This document shows, in pieces, positions 58,001 to 64,000 of a stretch of DNA of 64,000 nucleotides (the first letter of the stretch is position 1; each line of letters opens with the position of its first letter). The translations under genes and the position numbers were made by a program. The stretch spans positions 12,172,337 to 12,236,336 of the forward strand of contig NC_060064.1 in assembly GCF_020283565.1 (NCBI RefSeq), given 5' to 3'. A model generated the notes under the pieces. The model was not told where the DNA came from and did not search any database. It worked only from the letters and a program-made list of their open reading frames with translations. The DNA comes from Trifolium pratense (Eukaryota; Streptophyta; Magnoliopsida; Fabales; Fabaceae).

Positions 58001-61000
58001 TGTGTGTTTTCAGTATCCAGAACCTAAGTATAAGAACCTGAGGATCCAGAACCTGTCATAGGGTATAAGATTCTGGAATAACTCTTTGCACTTCCCATAA
58101 TGAGAAATTTTGGACAATTTGGTTACGTCATATGTGTTGTTTGCTGTGACAACTTAACTTTGTTGCGAGAAGTTTTCTCTAATTTTCATTTATGATGATA
58201 CTCCTAAAAATATATGCTCCTCATTTACAGTCTTTACATGCATTAGGAGGTAGCTAAAATTGTGTCATTTCATATATGGCTGAAGATTGGATGGATGTAC
58301 CAGAATCTGCAATTGGCTGTTGTAATTACACTTCCATTTGGTGATCTCTATTCTGACAATGAATAAAAATTAATTAAAAAAAATACTTCTAGGTTGAAGA
58401 TTGACTTATATAATTTTATTAACATTCCAAGTGTTTTGACTTTTGATTTGAAGGATTTCTGCAATATGCTGCATTCATGGAAGTTATACACAGTGCCATT
58501 GGTTCCGAGCGGAGCGTTGTTTCCTCTGATGCAATGGACAGGAAGGGCTCAGTTTGTGGTTGTCATTGTTCAGAATATTGATGATGTTTTACTCTATTCT
58601 ATGGATCACTTCACTTTCACTTCTTTATGTCTTGCCTTGAGTTTATATTGTTTAATTTTATGTGAAGCTTTTGTTTGTTTTTGCAGTTAATTTGATTCCT
58701 AACTCAGGATTTTTGTTCTGTGCTTTCTCTAGGTCCAGGAGTTACCTTCCGTTTTATAACTTCTCTTGCATGGAGTATAGCCGAGGTGATTTTTTTATTA
58801 GATTGGATTCAGTTATTTTGAGTATGGTTAATATTCACTAATAAGTAGACACACACTCGAGTCTGTCATTAAGTTTAGAAGAGGTGATCGTTACCTAATA
58901 AAATGATCTTATAGAACATGACATATATAGCAGAAAATCAGAACATTTGAAAACAGGAAAATGCAGATATCTAAGAGCACCTAGATAGAAATGATGTCTA
59001 GACAAGATTTCCTTGCAGCCTTGGTGAGATTCTTATCAACAACCTTAACATTTCTATGTTAGTTGTTATTTTGTTATGTTTATTATTACTAATTATAGAA
59101 ACACAAGATAATGCAATGTATGCTAAAGAGGTGAGGTGTAAACGGAAATAAATTGAAAGAATAATGTTCTTTGATGTGTACAAGCTGGTGTTGAATTTTT
59201 TGTGTTTCTTTCGGTGTTGAAGTTTTTATGTGTTTTCCAAATAGTGTACAAGTTTCTAGATTAACTCTTTGCCTTTCTCATGATCTGGAAATTCGGAAAA
59301 CTTTGTTATGCCATGATGCTATGATTTGTTGGTTGAATGGTTGGGGACAACTTAACTTTGTTAGCAGAGATTTTCTATAATCTTGCACTGTTTTGTTGTT
59401 TTTGTTGTTATTTGTGATTAATGCTTTGTACATGATCTTGCAGCCTTTAATTTGGTCATCTGTTGCCATTCAAAAAAAATAATAATAATAATTTGGTCAT
59501 CTGTTTTACAACTTCATGTGTCAGCTATGTTTGATACTTAGCATCTACTTTTGTTGTTCCTTTCAATTTTTTGTGTGGAAGAGAGGTTCACATACTTTCA
59601 GTTACTTTATGTTCAGCCTTCGGATGAAACAATTTTTTACTTACTTATGTGTATTTGTTTTGGGATAGTGTTGAAACAAATATCCAAGGATGAAACAATT
59701 CTAGAGAGCTTGGTTTGGTACTTTTTTGTCCTGTTGATTTGCCACTTTCTTTGTTATAAAATTATTTATTTCTATTTTCTTGCCATTATTAAGGAAATGA
59801 TTGGTTTGTAACTTTATTGTTCAGTTGATCATTTGCCACTTTTTCATTCTCTTGACTTATTCTATTATGGATTGGTTGTGAAGAATTGTTTGCCTAGCTT
59901 TTGAATATAGTTCTTCATTAGATAATAGAGATGTGTTTATCCGTTTTGCAGTGAGTGTCTTTGGATATATGTAGAACATTTTAAGATTCTTTCTTAAATG
60001 GATAAGAACAGAGAACGTTCTAGATAAATCAATTTTCTTCCACGACTCATTCTTTATCATTTTTATTTCTTTGCGTTTATGGCAAGACATATAAAGTGAA
60101 CGGTGAAAATGTTTTTCTGCAGTGCGCGGCTTCTTCATAGCATGGAGCCTAGATTTTCATTTGGTGATCTCTAGTAAATTCTTTTTGTTTCAATCTTTAT
60201 TGGTTCTGAGAGTATATTTTTCATGATTTGTTATTTATTCTTTGTGTTGCAGGAGTGGATGATATGATTTTTATTTACGTATTGATATGCTTTTCTTAGA
60301 ATTTCACACCATCAAACTTCTCTCTTCGTTTATTCATCAAGGTTTTGTTTTGTATAATTTTTTGATATAATTCTTCGTTTGATAATTGAGAGATGTGTTT
60401 ATCCATCCAATGACTCCATCCAATGTCTATAATGACTTGACACAATGGACAAGAACGAAAAACGGTTCCATATACATAAATCAAATTTCTTCAATATGAG
60501 TCGTTCTTTACTATTTTTACTTAGTTTTGTATGTTTTCAAAATAATAACTTTCTTCATAGCATGGAGCTTAGTGTTTTGATTTGGTGATCTTTATTAAAT
60601 TGTTTTTGTTTTCAATATTTTGTCTTGTTCTATATTCCTTTTGTTTGATCTTTTTCTATATTATTCTTTTCTGGTTGATTTTTTTGTATTTTGGTTGTTA
60701 TTGGTTCTGTTCTTGGAGTTTGCATTTCTTATTGTAATGATATGATACTATTATTGAGTTCATTAGGGTTTTAATTGACATGTTCTTCTATTTCATCTTC
60801 TTCATCAGATATTTTTGTACACATGGGTGTTTTGTGTTTATTTTGTTGCCAGCACGTGCATGTTGGAGTTCTGATGTAATTTTTTCTTTTTAGTGTAGCT
60901 TGATGTATGATTGTCACCTCTAGTAGAATTTTTCTATTTTGTGAAATATGTACCTGTTTACTGCAGGGTAGTAGTGTGTTTTGAAACAAACTTTTATTTT

Positions 61001-63597
61001 GGTAAACTCTTCTTTGTTCATAAATTATTTTTCATTCCTTATTTTCTATGGAGTTTTTTTATTTTTCATTCCTTCTTTGGTCACCTCTTAGAGTTTTCTT
61101 ACCCATCAATACTACTATTTTCTTACATTGGAACAGTGTGAAAGTGCTGGTGAAATTGGGAAAGCATGTCACGCATCATCTGCTTTTGATACTCAACAGT
61201 AGGAAGACTCTTTACATTTCAGTCTACATTTAATACTCAACATCTACTTTTGAGTTTTCTGTGGGGAGATAGCCAATAAATGTGCAGCAGGCACAGGTTC
61301 TCATATTTCCCATTCAACTAGTAATTTTTTTGTTTGTGTGTATTTGTTTCTAGGTTTGGGATATAACTGGATGGAGCAGTAACTTGGTATAGGGGGAACC
61401 TAATGGAGCACAAGAATCTGCAATACTCTGTTTTTGTTGTGCTTTCATTTGGTGATCGCTACTCTTCAATGAATTCTTCACGCTTCTTTTTTTTTTTTTT
61501 GAGGATCTCGTTCATTTGATTCTTTCATACGTTCCATTTGGTTTTTACAGGGAGGACATGTACTGTGAAAGTTGTGGCAGAGATTATCATGGACTTATTT
61601 TTGGTTTGGTGTGCTAAGTAAAGAACTACGAATGTACTTGTTCTGAATGGTGTCTTTTGATGCATGTCTACTTTTCAGTCAGTTGAAGTTTTGGATATCT
61701 TTTGATACAATTGGATAAGAAAGGAGAGTACAGATAATTCAAATTTCTTCAATGAAATTCTATTTACTATTTTTAATCCAGATATTTCAAATTTCTTCAT
61801 TGAGTTGCTATATACTATTTTTATTTTCAGACTTTGTCATAAGACATACTAATTGAATTGTGAACTACTTTTCTGCAGCGTGGTTTGTCATAGAGCTTTC
61901 AGTTTTTATTTGGTGATATCTAGTAAATTCCTTTAGTTTCAGTATTTGTTCATCAATTTTGAGAGCATATATTTATTGATTTGTTATTTTTCTCATTTTT
62001 CTCTTTGGTTTTGCAGGAGAGGTAATCTAAATGCAAACAATTCCTTCGTGATCTTCCTCTTGTTTGATTTTTAGTTTTTGTTTTGACACTCTTTTTTCCC
62101 TGGTTACTTTGGTTTTGATCTTGAAGTTTGCTGTTCTTATTTTAATAATAATCTGCAGCTACTAATTAATGAGTTATTTGTTTTCACAATATTGAGATAT
62201 TCTCTCAATCAAGTTTATTTTGGTACACTTCTTGCAATGTGAATTATTTTCGATTCATTTTCTCTAGAGTTTTAAATTCTTTTGTTTTTCAATATTTCAT
62301 CTGTATTGTTATTATTTTCTAGTTGATTATTTTGGGTTCTTGCTTCTGATATTTTATTTGGTTGTTGTTGGTTTCAAACTTGGAGTTTGGCGCGCTTATT
62401 TTAATGTGATACACTACTATTATAGAGTTCGTTAGGTTTTTAGTCGACTTGTTTGCTAATTCCTCTTTTGCATCAAATATTATTCTTCGTTTGAGCATGT
62501 ACATATCGTGTTTTGCTTTTAATATATTTATTTTGCAGCGTGGTTGAGTTCTGATGTGATTTTTCTTTTTAATGTGTTTCAATTTGGACAGCACGCTTCG
62601 TTTTTAACATGTAATCTGGTAGTACAGAAGTTTACATGATTCTGTTGAAATTCTGACAGCTTTGTGGGGCTCTCTGTAATTATGACCTTCTGATCAGCAA
62701 CTTGGTTTGGAGAATTACTCTACTTTTCTTTATTCTTAATTTATTCTACAACTATTTTTCACTGTAGTTTTGCTGAACATGTATATTCTGGTGTTCACAG
62801 TGCAAGTACCTAGAAGTCTCAAGCACACTGCACCTTGTTAATTTTGATGTGCTGCAGTTGGAGATGAGTGCCTCTGCTTTGTACTACTTGTGTCATGTGA
62901 AATAAATTGGTCTTTATTTTTAACTTATGTGTTTGTTCCCAAATAATTGGTCTTTGATCATGTACAGGTTGGACATTAAGTTTGTGTTTCTTCTAGTGTT
63001 GAAGTTGGTGCCAATGTTTTTGTGTTTCTTCTAGTGCTGAAGTTGGTGCCGAAGTTATACACGGTGCCATTGGTGCCGAGCGGAGCGTTTTTTCCTATGA
63101 TGCAATGGAATATTTATGAGGTTTTACTCTATTCTATAGATCACTCCACTTTCACTTCTTTATGTATTGCTTTAAGTTTATATTGTTTAATTTCCATGTG
63201 AAGCTTTTGTTTGTTTTTGCAGTTTATTTGATTCATAACTCAGGATTTTTGTTCTGTGCTTTCTCTAGGTCCAGGAGTTACCTTCTGTTTTTATAGCTTT
63301 TCTTGCATGGAGATTATAGCCAAGGTGATTTTTTTATTGGATTGGATTCATTTATGTTGAGTATGGTTCATATTTACCGATAAGTAGACACACCTCGAGT
63401 CTGTCATTACTTACTAAAAGGTTAACTATTAAGTTTAGAGGTGATCATTACTTAATTAAAGGTTAAGTATTAAGTTTAGAGGTGATCATTACTTAATAAA
63501 ATGATCTTAGAGAATATGACATATATCACAGAAAATCAAAACATTTGAAAACAGGAAAATGCAAATAACAAAGAGCACCTAAGATAGAAAGCTAATT
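55065..63597. repeat. Degenerate repeated non-coding tract
   Basis: About 8.5 kb without a supported gene. Blocks recur several times: ctgcagcatggtttgtc-type at 55785, 56752 and 61875; caaatttcttcaatgagttg-type at 55700, 60485, 61740 and 61790; tttggtgatctctagtaaatt at 56808, 60160 and 61908; ttgcaggagaggtaatctaaatgc at 56903 and 62013; and a long block at 57200-58860 repeated at 62210-63540 (gtgccattggt(t/g)ccgagcggagcg shared). Many blocks carry polypyrimidine-cag junctions that look like intron acceptors. It could be duplicated introns and UTRs of a lost gene, or a multi-exon non-coding transcript. Confidence 0.7.
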
Positions 63598-63648
63598 AAG
63601 GAAATGCAACCCCATTTCATCAATTAAAACTTAAGGGGAATTTAGACC

Positions 63649-63913
63649 TTAATAATCTGTGACAGGTAACTGTTCATAAGAGCTAGGGGTGATGAAGAAA
63701 ATTTCATAGACAACTGCAGCAATAGCCGAACCAATCAACGGGCCGACACAATAGACCCAATGATTAGTCCATGTCCAGCTAACAACAGCAGGCCCAAAAG
63801 ACACTGCCGGGTTCATGGAAGCACCATCAAAGGCCCCACCTGCCAAGATGTTGGCTCCTACGATGAAACCAATTGCAATTGGAGCAATTGTTCCTAGGCT
63901 ACCATTTTTTGCA
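63649..63913 (-). CDS. Tonoplast intrinsic aquaporin (TIP1-like), last exon
   Basis: TIPs conduct water and small solutes across the vacuolar membrane. The last exon reads on the minus strand from an acceptor at about 63914 (tggaag|tgcaaa) to the stop at 63649-63651: [40 protein letters not shown] (second NPA motif), [31 protein letters not shown], ending EQLPVTDY. This covers half-helix E and membrane helix 6, plus the short TIP1-type C-terminus. Upstream exons, including the first NPA, lie beyond the right edge; sequence right of 63914 is intron-like and resembles the repeated tract. Confidence 0.9.
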
Positions 63914-64000
63914 CTTCCAATTCTCGTTTGATCATTTGCACTTTTTGATATAATTTGTCATTCGATAAATGTGCTTATTGCTTTTAAAATTAAAAAGAAT

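Noticed and set aside
1..64000. tRNA, rRNA or snoRNA genes
   Set aside because: Only SINE-type A/B boxes and primer-site complements of tRNA-Met were found. No cloverleaf, rRNA stretch or convincing C/D pair was seen by eye.
1..64000. A gene cluster acting as one new system
   Set aside because: Neighbouring genes belong to unrelated pathways, lie on both strands and are split by kilobases of repeats. Nothing suggests co-regulation.

Overview
This is nuclear DNA from a flowering plant, almost certainly a legume of the Medicago/Trifolium kind. The evidence is split genes with GT-AG introns, AT-rich introns and intergenic DNA, a dense load of MITEs, tRNA-derived SINEs and TRIM elements with initiator-tRNA-Met primer sites, and plant-only protein families (PGR5-like, MATH-BTB, MEI2-like, tonoplast aquaporin). 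The species is inference; no search was run. Exon boundaries were read by hand from splice sites, reading phase and family resemblance. LAYOUT: (1) 1-2.75 kb, minus: 5' part of an RPP30-type RNase P/MRP subunit gene; its later exons lie beyond the left edge. (2) 5.0-10.1 kb, plus: complete ten-exon NEMP/PNET2-type nuclear-envelope protein gene. (3) 11.6-14.4 kb, plus: a broken MEI2-like relic followed by a small intact gene carrying only the MEI2 C-terminal RRM. (4) 15.3-19.0 kb, plus: organellar ribosomal protein bL25, with a transposon-swollen second intron; a decayed copy of its last exon sits 3.3 kb downstream. (5) 24.1-29.2 kb, plus: MATH-BTB (BPM-type) CUL3 adaptor gene. (6) 33.05-33.8 kb, minus: coiled-coil gene broken by a 7-bp duplication, with a 1.8-kb LTR element inserted just upstream. 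(7) 35.9-42.6 kb: accessory DNA with a tandem TRIM array, a gypsy-like LTR remnant, a duplicated block, a MULE with long inverted repeats and a MITE. (8) 43.3-45.6 kb, plus: PGR5-like (PGRL) thylakoid protein gene. (9) 47.7-49.7 kb, plus: RNase H-like gene with an ambiguous splice frame. (10) 50.4-51.5 kb: LINE debris. (11) 53.4-54.15 kb, plus: amino-terminal fragment of a B-type cyclin, followed by about 9 kb of degenerate repeated non-coding DNA that contains a perfect 303-bp TRIM. (12) 63.65 kb to the right edge, minus: last exon of a TIP-type aquaporin. WORKING TOGETHER: the genes are unrelated housekeeping and regulatory genes (tRNA processing, nuclear envelope, organelle translation, ubiquitination, cyclic electron flow, vacuolar water transport) and form no operon or cluster. 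I see no convincing new multi-gene system. The most unusual structures are the two TRIM insertions (one tandem, one only 303 bp), the repeated non-coding tract around the cyclin fragment, and several genes caught in decay (MEI2 relic, coiled-coil gene, RNase H splice junction, bL25 exon copy).
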